Positions 16,446-24,281 of a stretch of DNA of 64,000 nt are shown here, piece after piece. A program made the translations under genes and the position numbers. The DNA is taken from assembly GCA_003149635.1 (NCBI GenBank), contig QCWI01000014.1, positions 1 through 64,000 on the forward strand, in the 5' to 3' direction. The notes beneath the pieces are model-generated. The model ran no database searches, was not told the DNA's origin, and saw nothing but the letters and a program-made list of their open reading frames with translations. The stretch comes from Fluviicola sp. XM-24bin1. Its GTDB lineage: Bacteria > Bacteroidota > Bacteroidia > Flavobacteriales_D > Crocinitomicaceae. The first letter of the stretch is position 1. Each line of letters begins with the position of its first letter.

Positions 16446-18593
16446 CTACTCCGCTTTTGGAGCTTCCTCTTTTCTCTCTGGTTTTGGAAGCAACACTTTG
16501 CGTGAAAGTTTCCACTTCTTCGTTTTTGGATCACGTCCAACCACTTTGAATTTCACCAAATCCCCTTCTTTACAAACGTCCTCCATCTTATTGATGCGCT
16601 CGTGTGCAAATTCAGAAATGTGAATCAATCCGTCGGTTCCTGGAACGATTTCTACGAAGACTCCGTAAGCTTGAAGCGACTTGATTTTCCCTTCGTACTC
16701 TGCTCCTTCCTCTACTTGTGGAGGGAATGCGATCAAACGGATTGCTGAAACAGCAGCGTTCATATCGTCGGCATTGTTTGACATCACTTGCACTTGCCCT
16801 TCTCCAGATTCCAACTCTTCGATTGTAATATTCGTGTTAGTATCTTTCTGCAACTGCTGAATGATCTTTCCTCCAGGCCCGATAATCGCTCCAATCATAT
16901 CATTAGGCACGTTGAATGCTTCGATACGTGGCGTATGCGGTTTGAAATCTGGGTTCGGTGCTGCAATCGTCTTCAACATTTCGTTCAATATGTGCACACG
17001 TCCTTCTTTCGCTTGGTTCAATGCTTGAATCAATACTTCGTAAGGAAGTCCATCTACTTTGATATCCATCTGACATGCAGTGATACCAGCAGCTGTTCCT
17101 GTTACTTTGAAGTCCATATCTCCCAAGTGATCCTCATCTCCAAGGATATCGGACAATACAACGAATTTACCGTCTCCGGCGATCAAACCCATTGCGATTC
17201 CTGAAACTGGCGCTTTGATTTGAACCCCTCCGTCCATCATTGCCAAGGTTCCTGAACATACAGTTGCCATGGATGATGATCCGTTTGATTCCAAAATCTC
17301 TGATACCAATCGAATCGTGTATGCGTTGTCTTCTGGAAGCACTGGCTTCAATGCGCGCAATGCCAAGTTTCCGTGTCCAACCTCGCGACGTGATGTACCA
17401 CGAATTGGTCGTGCCTCACCTGTTGAGAATGGAGGGAAGTTGTAGTGCAACATGAACGGTACTGATCCTTTGAACGTTACGTCGTCGATCATTTGCTCAT
17501 CCATTTTACCTCCTAATGTCAATGACATCAAGGCTTGTGTTTCACCTCGTGTAAAGATTGCCGATCCGTGTGCCGTTGGTAGGTAATCTACCTCTGACCA
17601 AATCGGACGAATCTCGTTGAATTGACGTCCGTCTAGACGAACTCCGTCGTGCAACATGGTATCGCGAACGGCTTTCTTCATCGCTTCTTTGAAGTACACT
17701 CCGATGTACGCTTCTTCAGCTTCCAATTCTTCTTCAGAGAGTGATTCGATGTATGCTTCTTTCACTCCTCCGAACAATTCTGAACGCTTGTGTTTGTCTG
17801 CAATTCCTTGTTTTGCAATATCACGACACTTGTCGTAAGCGAATGCAGCTATTTTCTCGCGAATCTCTTCGTTGTGATCCTCGTGTGAGTACTCACGTTT
17901 TGGAGAAGATCCTGGAATCTCAGCTGCCAAGTCCAACTGGAATTGACATTGTTCTTTAATTGCGTCGTGTGCTGTTTTGATGATTTCAACCATCTCGTCT
18001 TCTGAGATTTCTTCCATCTCACCTTCCAACATCACGATGTTGTCAATTGTACCTGCGATGATACAATCAATATCTGATTGCTCCATCTGCTCCAACGTTG
18101 GGTTCACTACGAACTGACCGTCTACGCGTCCTACACGTACTTCTGACATTGGCCCGTTGAAAGGAATATCTGAAATTGCGATGGCTGTAGAGGCAGCGAA
18201 TCCAACCAATGCATCCGGGCTGTTTACCCCGTCGTATGCGATTAGCTGCATCATTACCTGAACCTCTGCGTGGTAATCGTCCGGGAAAAGTGGACGCAAC
18301 GCGCGGTCTACGATACGCATCACAAGAATTTCGCGCTCAGAAGGACGAGCCTCACGACGGAAGAATCCACCTGGGATACGGCCGTCAGCCGCGAATTTCT
18401 CTTTGTAATCTACTGTTAGTGGAAGGAAATCTACTCCTTCTCGTGCATCCTTAGCAGCTACTACAGTTGCTAGGATCATTGTGTCGCCCATTCGTAACAC
18501 TACTGCTCCGTCGGCTTGTTTTGCCAATCTTCCAGTTTCGATGGAAATTTCTTTCCCGCCAGTAGTGATGGTCTTTTTTGTTCCTATGTTCAT
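16446..18593 (-). CDS. pnp: Polyribonucleotide nucleotidyltransferase (PNPase)
   Basis: 715 residues, the usual length. It degrades RNA 3' to 5' by phosphorolysis. The order is RNase PH domain 1 (about 1-145), a helical linker domain (about 150-240), catalytic RNase PH domain 2 (about 310-540, with SAIFTRGETQALMSLTLGG and GTSRREVGHGNLA), a KH domain (PNDMIGAIIGPGGKIIQQL, about 555-610) and an S1 domain (GKIKSLQAYGVFVEIVPGTDG to HISEFAHERI, about 625-695), then a short Lys/Glu tail. It lies downstream of rpsO, the conserved rpsO-pnp order. A hairpin with a U-run between them suggests partial termination. A clear terminator follows pnp. Confidence 0.97.
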   Translation of the reverse strand: MNIGTKKTITTGGKEISIETGRLAKQADGAVVLRMGDTMILATVVAAKDAREGVDFLPLTVDYKEKFAADGRIPGGFFRREARPSEREILVMRIVDRALRPLFPDDYHAEVQVMMQLIAYDGVNSPDALVGFAASTAIAISDIPFNGPMSEVRVGRVDGQFVVNPTLEQMEQSDIDCIIAGTIDNIVMLEGEMEEISEDEMVEIIKTAHDAIKEQCQFQLDLAAEIPGSSPKREYSHEDHNEEIREKIAAFAYDKCRDIAKQGIADKHKRSELFGGVKEAYIESLSEEELEAEEAYIGVYFKEAMKKAVRDTMLHDGVRLDGRQFNEIRPIWSEVDYLPTAHGSAIFTRGETQALMSLTLGGKMDEQMIDDVTFKGSVPFMLHYNFPPFSTGEARPIRGTSRREVGHGNLALRALKPVLPEDNAYTIRLVSEILESNGSSSMATVCSGTLAMMDGGVQIKAPVSGIAMGLIAGDGKFVVLSDILGDEDHLGDMDFKVTGTAAGITACQMDIKVDGLPYEVLIQALNQAKEGRVHILNEMLKTIAAPNPDFKPHTPRIEAFNVPNDMIGAIIGPGGKIIQQLQKDTNTNITIEELESGEGQVQVMSNNADDMNAAVSAIRLIAFPPQVEEGAEYEGKIKSLQAYGVFVEIVPGTDGLIHISEFAHERINKMEDVCKEGDLVKFKVVGRDPKTKKWKLSRKVLLPKPERKEEAPKAE

Positions 18594-18616
18594 TTTTAAT
18601 TGTTTACTAAATTATG

Positions 18617-18640
18617 TCGGCCTTCGAGCGCCTCAGGCCT
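18617..18640 (+). repeat. Intergenic hairpin, copy A of the TTCGAGnGCCTCAG family
   Basis: Core TTCGAGCGCCTCAG at 18623-18636, flanked by GGCC (18619-18622) and GGCC (18636-18639), which pair. It lies between rpsO and pnp. Confidence 0.55.
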
Positions 18641-18678
18641 CAGTGATTCAGCGCTCTCGCACTCAAATCTCAATTCTA

Positions 18679-18711
18679 TTTTGTGTACTGAGGCCCTCGA
18701 AGTACACAAAA
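18679..18711 (-). repeat. Intergenic hairpin, copy B of the TTCGAGnGCCTCAG family
   Basis: Perfect 11-bp arms (18679-18689 and 18701-18711, TTTTGTGTACT with AGTACACAAAA) enclose the loop GAGGCCCTCGA. Read on the minus strand the core is TTCGAGGGCCTCAG. Its A-run is shared with the rpsO terminator. Confidence 0.65.
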
Positions 18712-18741
18712 AAGGGACACCCGAACGAATTCGACTGTCCC
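18708..18741 (-). terminator. Intrinsic terminator downstream of rpsO
   Basis: On the minus strand GGGACA (from 18741-18736) pairs with TGTCCC (18719-18714), followed by a U-run complementary to A at 18708-18713. It would terminate or attenuate transcription from rpsO towards pnp. Confidence 0.75.
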
Positions 18742-18766
18742 CTCTCCAAGATGTTTATTAAAAGAA

Positions 18767-19036
18767 TTAACGACGAAGTCCTAATTCTTTTACGATTGCA
18801 CGATATCTTTCGATATCCTTGTTTTTCAAGTAATCAAGCAAACTACGACGTTTACCTACCATCAATTGAAGTGCACGCTGTGTTCCGTAATCTTTACGGT
18901 TCTTTTTCAAGTGCTCTGTCAAGTGAGAAATTCGGTAAGTGAACAATGCAATTTGTCCTTCAGTTGAACCAGTGTTTGTATCTGATCCTCCGTGTTTTTT
19001 GAAGATTTCTTTCTTCTTTTCTGCGTCTAAATACAT
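18767..19036 (-). CDS. rpsO: 30S ribosomal protein S15
   Basis: 89 residues, the standard S15 length. It has the S15 pattern: GGSDTNTGSTEGQIALFTYRI, LTEHLKKNRKDYGTQRAL, then LMVGKRRSLLDYLKNKD and the end YRAIVKELGLRR. S15 binds 16S rRNA early in assembly of the 30S platform and in several bacteria represses its own mRNA. The gene has its own promoter at 19095-19123 and a terminator at 18708-18741. pnp follows on the same strand. Confidence 0.98.
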   Translation of the reverse strand: MYLDAEKKKEIFKKHGGSDTNTGSTEGQIALFTYRISHLTEHLKKNRKDYGTQRALQLMVGKRRSLLDYLKNKDIERYRAIVKELGLRR

Positions 19037-19094
19037 GCCAATATTTATGTAAATAATTTTTATGTACTGCTACCGTCTTTCGATAACAACGGTG

Positions 19095-19123
19095 CAAAGA
19101 TACGTTTTTGTTACAATTGACAA
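19095..19123 (-). promoter_or_regulatory. Promoter of rpsO
   Basis: CAAAGATA at 19095-19102 is TATCTTTG on the minus strand, an exact TAnnTTTG -7 element. CAA at 19121-19123 gives a TTG -33-like element with an 18-base spacer. The leader would be about 50 bases. Confidence 0.7.
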
Positions 19124-19152
19124 GGTTTTCAACAATTTAATTGCACCGCAAT

Positions 19153-19177
19153 AAAAAAGGGAGACATCGTCTCCCTT
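19153..19177 (-). terminator. Intrinsic terminator of accD
   Basis: Perfect 9-bp arms AAGGGAGAC (19157-19165) and GTCTCCCTT (19169-19177) with a 3-base loop. On the minus strand a U-run (A at 19153-19158) follows. Confidence 0.9.
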
Positions 19178-19183
19178 CTAATT

Positions 19184-20029
19184 TTATGATCTGAACAACT
19201 CTAGTGAGAGTGACAGTGTTTGCTTTAGCTCTTTCCGATCAACGATATAATCTAGGAATCCGTGCTCTAGAACGAACTCTGATTTCTGGAATCCATCTGG
19301 TAAGTCACGACCAATTGTTTCGCGAACAACACGTGGCCCAGCGAAGGCAATTAAGGCGTCTGGCTCAGCGATATTAATATCTCCCAACATTGCGAAGGAT
19401 GCAGTAACACCACCAGTTGTAGGATCTGTCAAGAAAGAAATGTAAGGAAGACCTGCTTCAGAAAGTTGACCTAGTTTCCCGGAAACTTTCGCCATCTGCA
19501 TTAAAGACAATCCAGCTTCCATCATTCGTGCACCTCCAGATTTAGAGATGATCATAAATGGAGCTTTTTCTTTAATGGCAACGTCGATAGCACGAGCGAT
19601 CTTCTCTCCCATTACTGATCCCATAGAACCTCCAATGAATGAGAAATCCATAGCGGCGATTACAATCGTATTTCCGTCTAAATCGCCTTTCGCCGTTCGA
19701 ATGGCATCTGTCAATCCCGTTTTCTTCTGAGTGGTTTTGATTCGATCTGTGTACTTCTTCGTATCCTCGAATTTCAATGGATCTCCCGCTTTCACTTTCG
19801 CATCCAATTCCGTGAACTTCCCGTCATCGAACAAGATTTCGAAATACTGCTCGGAACCGATGCGCTCGTGGTGATTACAACGATTACAAACGTAGGACAT
19901 CCCTGCTAACTCATCTTTCGAGAAGATAGTTTTACAGTTGGAACACTTCTCCCATAATCCTTCTGGAGTTTCTCTCTTCTCTTTCGTTGAGGTAGTAATC
20001 CCTTCCTTTTCTCTTTTAAACCAACTCAT
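19184..20029 (-). CDS. accD: Acetyl-CoA carboxylase carboxyltransferase subunit beta
   Basis: 281 residues. It transfers the carboxyl group from biotin to acetyl-CoA, the first committed step of fatty-acid synthesis, together with AccA, which is not in the window. The N-terminal zinc ribbon has CxxC pairs at Cys29/Cys32 (CSNCKTIF) and Cys48/Cys51 (CNRCNHH). The crotonase-like carboxyltransferase core has [19 protein letters not shown] and [17 protein letters not shown], then [19 protein letters not shown]. It sits 63 bases downstream of fbaA on the same strand, and a strong terminator follows it. Confidence 0.97.
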   Translation of the reverse strand: MSWFKREKEGITTSTKEKRETPEGLWEKCSNCKTIFSKDELAGMSYVCNRCNHHERIGSEQYFEILFDDGKFTELDAKVKAGDPLKFEDTKKYTDRIKTTQKKTGLTDAIRTAKGDLDGNTIVIAAMDFSFIGGSMGSVMGEKIARAIDVAIKEKAPFMIISKSGGARMMEAGLSLMQMAKVSGKLGQLSEAGLPYISFLTDPTTGGVTASFAMLGDINIAEPDALIAFAGPRVVRETIGRDLPDGFQKSEFVLEHGFLDYIVDRKELKQTLSLSLELFRS

Positions 20030-20092
20030 GCGATCAATTCTTAATTGTTAATTGAAAATGAAATTTCTTTCATCCTCAACATTTCGTTTTCA

Positions 20093-21160
20093 TTATAATG
20101 TGTTCACGTTGTTCAAGTCTTCGAAAGATCTTTCCAATCGCTTGATAAACGTTAATTCTCCATCACGAATCCACTTTCGCGGATCGTAGTATTTCTTGTT
20201 TGGCTGATCGTCTCCTTCTGGGTTTCCGATCTGCGTTTTCAAATAGTCAATCTTGTCTGTAATGTAATCACGACATCCTTCTGTAAATGCAAATTGCAAA
20301 TCTGTATCGATGTTCATCTTAATCACACCATATCCAATTGCTTCGCGAATTTCCTCCAACGTAGATCCAGATCCACCGTGGAATACAAAATCAACGGGAT
20401 TGTGACCGGTTTCGTATTTGTTTTGAATGTAATCTTGTGAGTTCAACAAGATCTTCGGTGTCAAAACTACGTTACCTGGCTTGTACACCCCGTGAACATT
20501 TCCAAACGAAGCAGCAATTGTAAATCTACTACTAATCTGGCTCAATTCCTCGTAAGCATAAGCTACTTCTTCAGGCTGCGTGTACAATTTTGATGTATCT
20601 ACATCGGTATTATCAACGCCATCTTCCTCTCCACCAGTAATTCCCAACTCAATTTCGAGCGTCATACCGATTTTGTCCATTCGCTTCAAATACTCTTTAC
20701 AAGTAGCGATGTTTTCTTCCAATGGCTCTTCAGACAAGTCGATCATGTGCGAACTATATAGCGGCTTCCCTGTCTCTTTGTAGAATTGCTCACCAGCATC
20801 TAATAATCCGTCAATCCAAGGCAATAATTTGCGCGCGGCGTGATCTGTATGCAAAATCACCGTTGCTCCATATATTTCTGCCATCGCGTGTACGTGGCGT
20901 GCTCCTGAGACAGCACCTGCAATTCCGGCTTTATGACCGTCGTTACTCAATCCTTTTCCTGCGAAGAATTGCGCCCCTCCATTAGAGAATTGAATGATTA
21001 CCGGAGCATTATTCTTAGCTGCCGCCTCCATAACCGCATTTACCGTACTTGTATTCGTAACGTTTACCGCAGGTAGTGCGAAGCCCTTTTTCTTGGCGTA
21101 GGCAAATATCTTCTGAACATCGTCCCCAGTAGCAACTCCGGGTTTAATTCCATGACTCAT
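20093..21160 (-). CDS. fbaA: Class II fructose-bisphosphate aldolase
   Basis: 355 residues, matching the longer FbaA type of class II, zinc-dependent aldolases. It interconverts fructose-1,6-bisphosphate with glyceraldehyde-3-phosphate and dihydroxyacetone phosphate. Zinc and catalytic regions are visible: ATVILHTDHAARK (metal His and catalytic Asp), ELGITGGEEDGVDNT, FGNVHGVYKPGNV, FVFHGGSGSTLEEI and KMNIDTDLQFAFT. It is the first gene of an fbaA-accD pair. A TAAATTTG -7 element lies 32 bases upstream. Confidence 0.97.
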   Translation of the reverse strand: MSHGIKPGVATGDDVQKIFAYAKKKGFALPAVNVTNTSTVNAVMEAAAKNNAPVIIQFSNGGAQFFAGKGLSNDGHKAGIAGAVSGARHVHAMAEIYGATVILHTDHAARKLLPWIDGLLDAGEQFYKETGKPLYSSHMIDLSEEPLEENIATCKEYLKRMDKIGMTLEIELGITGGEEDGVDNTDVDTSKLYTQPEEVAYAYEELSQISSRFTIAASFGNVHGVYKPGNVVLTPKILLNSQDYIQNKYETGHNPVDFVFHGGSGSTLEEIREAIGYGVIKMNIDTDLQFAFTEGCRDYITDKIDYLKTQIGNPEGDDQPNKKYYDPRKWIRDGELTFIKRLERSFEDLNNVNTL

Positions 21161-21191
21161 TTGTAGCTGTTTCTTTTAATTTAAGGTGGCA

Positions 21192-21199
21192 CAAATTTA
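21192..21199 (-). promoter_or_regulatory. Candidate -7 element for fbaA
   Basis: CAAATTTA reads TAAATTTG on the minus strand, matching TAnnTTTG. No good -33 TTG lies at the expected distance, so confidence is limited. Confidence 0.4.
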
Positions 21200-21313
21200 A
21201 GGATAAATCGGAAACTGAACGAACGGCTTAGATTCAATTTCTCCCTCGCTTTTTGACAGTCAAATAGTTGATAAAAAATGATAACCCATCATCAAACGCA
21301 GCTTACAATTACC

Positions 21314-21321
21314 TACATTTG
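21314..21321 (+). promoter_or_regulatory. Candidate -7 element for pcrA
   Basis: TACATTTG matches TAnnTTTG 51 bases before the pcrA start. No clear -33 element is seen. Confidence 0.4.
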
Positions 21322-21372
21322 TTTAGCGCAGCAAATTCTATTTCTAGGCGCCAGAACAACAGCAAATTATAG

Positions 21373-23655
21373 ATGAGTTACCTCGACGAACTAAACGAAA
21401 GTCAATTAAAAGCCGTACAGAATATTGAAGGCCCTACGATGGTGATTGCCGGAGCGGGATCAGGTAAGACACGGGTTTTGACGTTTCGTATTGCCTACAT
21501 GATGGAACAAGGAATTGATCCGTTCAACATTATGGCGCTGACGTTTACCAACAAGGCGGCTCGTGAAATGACAGAACGTATTGGAAACATCGTTGGTGAA
21601 GGCGAAGCGCGTAACATTACCATGGGAACGTTTCACTCGGTTTTCTCAAGAATCTTACGTTACAACGCCGATCGGTTGGGCTACCCAAGTAACTTCACCA
21701 TCTACGATACCCAAGATTCTAAAAGTTTGCTGAAAGAAATCATCAAACAGTTTAATCTTGATGATAAAGCCTACAAACCCAGCAGCGTTCTGGGACGCAT
21801 TTCTTCCGCAAAGAATAATTTGATCTCCGCGGATGCCTACATGCAGAATCCAGACATTCAGTCAGAGGACAATATGGCCAAGCGACCGGAATTAGGTAGA
21901 ATTTATAAGACCTATGTTCAGCGTTGTTTTAATGCTGGAGCGATGGATTTCGACGATTTGCTCTACAACACGAACGTTTTGTTACGCGACTTTCCAGATG
22001 TTTTGACGCATTATCAGCATAAGTTCAAGTACATTTTGGTAGATGAGTATCAGGATACAAACTATGCTCAATACCTCATCGTGAAGAAACTGGCGGCTGT
22101 TTTCGAGAATATCTCTGTGGTAGGTGATGATGCCCAGAGTATCTACTCTTTCCGAGGAGCGAATATTCAAAACATCCTGAATTTTAAAAAGGATTATCCC
22201 GATTTCAAACTGTTTAAACTAGAGCAGAATTACCGGAGCACCAAGAATATCGTTGAGGCGGCAAACAGCGTAATTGCTCGCAACAAGGATCAAATCAAGA
22301 AGAACGTTTGGACAGATAATACGGAAGGTTCCAAAATCAACGTGATTCGAACACTTACCGACAACGAGGAAGGAAAATTGATTACCAATAAAATCTTCGA
22401 TAAGAGCAAAGAATCCGGATTGACATATAATGATTTTGCGATTCTCTATCGTACGAACCGTCAATCACGTTCATTTGAGGAATCCTTGCGTAAACTGAAC
22501 ATTCCGTATAAGATTTACGGAGGATTGTCTTTCTACCAACGAAAGGAAATCAAGGATTTGTTGGGTTATTTCCGATTGACGGCGAATCCGCAAGATTCAG
22601 AAGCACTGAAGCGTGTAATCAACTATCCGAAGCGCGGCATTGGCCAAACAAGCTTTCAAAATGTGATTGTTGCGGCCAATAATTACAATGTTTCTCCCTG
22701 GGAAGTGATTAGCGATTTCGCAAAATATCCTGTGCAATTGACTACGGGTGCTCGAAACAAAATGATCGACTTTGTGATCATGATTAAAAGTTTCGCAGCG
22801 CAATTGGATAAAATGGATGCGTATCAACTGGCACAGGAGATCGCTAAAACTTCAGGAATCTTGAAGGAAATGTGCTCTGATAAAGACAAAGGACCAGAAG
22901 AAGTAGAACGCTACCAGAACGTGGAGGAACTTTTGGCCGGGATCAAGGAATTTACAGCGTCTCGTCAAGAAGGGGAATCGAAATCACTTTCTGAGTTCAT
23001 GCTTGATGTTGCCTTGCTAACCGACGCGGATGAAGACAAAGGCGATGATCGCAATCATGTAACACTCATGACGATTCACTCAAGCAAGGGATTGGAGTTT
23101 CCGCACGTATATCTCGTTGGATTGGAAGAGAACCTCTTCCCTTCTCAGATGGCACTCCACTCGCGTACGGAACTGGAAGAAGAGCGACGTCTTTTCTACG
23201 TAGCTGTAACACGCGCAAAAGAAACGTGTACTTTATCCTATGCGACATCTCGCTTCCAATGGGGAAATCTTATTACCTCGGAACCGAGCCGCTTTATCGA
23301 TGAAATTGCTCCAGAATTTCTCCATTTTGAAACACCAGAGCGCGGCCGAGGACGATCGCTAGGAGGTGGAATGCGAAATTCATTCGCCAATCCAGCGGGA
23401 CTTGGAGGTCTAAATAAAGGATTTGCCAAATCTCCTTCGCTAAAACGTGTCGACCAGGCGAAGCCTAGCAAACCAAAGACTGGCGGAACTGTTGATTTAA
23501 AAGTGGGCTACAACGTGAGTCACGATCGCTTCGGAAAAGGCAAAGTGATTAAGTTGGAAGGCAATGGACCAGACAAAAAAGCTACGATTTTCTTCCCGAA
23601 ACACGGGTCAAAAACCGTATTGCTTCGTTTTGCTAATCTTACCGTCGACGAGTAA
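21373..23655 (+). CDS. pcrA: UvrD/PcrA-type superfamily 1 DNA helicase
   Basis: 760 residues. Walker A is GAGSGKT (residues 27-33), motif Ia ALTFTNKAAREM, Walker B VDEYQDTN, motif III GDDAQSIYSFRGA, motif IV EQNYRST, motif V TLMTIHSSKGLEF and motif VI FYVAVTRAKE. These are all the motifs of a 3' to 5' helicase used in nucleotide excision and mismatch repair and in removing RecA filaments. The C-terminus ends with the Tudor-like segment VGYNVSHDRFGKGKVIKLEG, which in PcrA/UvrD contacts RNA polymerase. The ATG start is within 10 residues of the conserved LNESQLKAV. Confidence 0.95.
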   Translation: MSYLDELNESQLKAVQNIEGPTMVIAGAGSGKTRVLTFRIAYMMEQGIDPFNIMALTFTNKAAREMTERIGNIVGEGEARNITMGTFHSVFSRILRYNADRLGYPSNFTIYDTQDSKSLLKEIIKQFNLDDKAYKPSSVLGRISSAKNNLISADAYMQNPDIQSEDNMAKRPELGRIYKTYVQRCFNAGAMDFDDLLYNTNVLLRDFPDVLTHYQHKFKYILVDEYQDTNYAQYLIVKKLAAVFENISVVGDDAQSIYSFRGANIQNILNFKKDYPDFKLFKLEQNYRSTKNIVEAANSVIARNKDQIKKNVWTDNTEGSKINVIRTLTDNEEGKLITNKIFDKSKESGLTYNDFAILYRTNRQSRSFEESLRKLNIPYKIYGGLSFYQRKEIKDLLGYFRLTANPQDSEALKRVINYPKRGIGQTSFQNVIVAANNYNVSPWEVISDFAKYPVQLTTGARNKMIDFVIMIKSFAAQLDKMDAYQLAQEIAKTSGILKEMCSDKDKGPEEVERYQNVEELLAGIKEFTASRQEGESKSLSEFMLDVALLTDADEDKGDDRNHVTLMTIHSSKGLEFPHVYLVGLEENLFPSQMALHSRTELEEERRLFYVAVTRAKETCTLSYATSRFQWGNLITSEPSRFIDEIAPEFLHFETPERGRGRSLGGGMRNSFANPAGLGGLNKGFAKSPSLKRVDQAKPSKPKTGGTVDLKVGYNVSHDRFGKGKVIKLEGNGPDKKATIFFPKHGSKTVLLRFANLTVDE

Positions 23656-23708
23656 ACCGCAACCTTTGTACTCGATTTTACGTATCTTAAGTGAACCAAC
23701 GAGATGTT

Positions 23709-24281
23709 ATGAAAGCACTTACTACTATTATCGTATTGCTGTTTGCAGGTATGGCAACAGCTCAAATCAAGTTTTCGGATCAGACATTTGACAATGGTAT
23801 GAAATACCCTGTTGCTCATTTTTCGAAGGATCAAACGATTGCAGATTCCATGAATGCGATCATTAAAAGAAATCTTGTAGACGCCGAAGTAAGCGACTTC
23901 TGTATTGGTGATTACGGATATTTCCAAAAAGGAAATCACATCGAACTGCACATGATTTGCAACTGCATCGACTTTGCCGAGACGGATCATCGCTACTTGT
24001 TCTTTAGCCTAGAAACAGGAGTTTTGGTTCCCTACACAGATCTATTCGATTCAAAAGAGAGAGACAAAGCATTGAAGAAAATCAACGAACTGATTTCCAG
24101 CGCGAGCGACGAGACCTGTAAAGCTGAACTTACTTCTAACGGCACGTTAGATTGGTCACAAATGACGTATCGATTGTACAAGGATGGTATTGAAATTCAT
24201 CCGCAAGCTGGAACATGCGACAATCCGGTGCAAATTCCTTGGACGGAAATCAGCACCTATTTGAAATACAATTTCCTTTAG
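23709..24281 (+). CDS. Secreted protein of unknown function (DUF3298-like C-terminus)
   Basis: 190 residues from the ATG at 23709, which directly begins a signal peptide (MKALTTIIVLLFAGMATAQ); a GTG six codons upstream is the alternative start. The mature part has one Cys-rich segment (DFCIGDYGYF, MICNCIDF) and the pattern YLFFSLETGVLVPYTDLFD, which resembles the DUF3298 region of RsiV-like extracytoplasmic proteins. That link is only a resemblance. The gene follows pcrA by 53 bases. Its stop overlaps the stop of the convergent tamL-like gene (24278-24281). Confidence 0.6.
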   Translation: MKALTTIIVLLFAGMATAQIKFSDQTFDNGMKYPVAHFSKDQTIADSMNAIIKRNLVDAEVSDFCIGDYGYFQKGNHIELHMICNCIDFAETDHRYLFFSLETGVLVPYTDLFDSKERDKALKKINELISSASDETCKAELTSNGTLDWSQMTYRLYKDGIEIHPQAGTCDNPVQIPWTEISTYLKYNFL

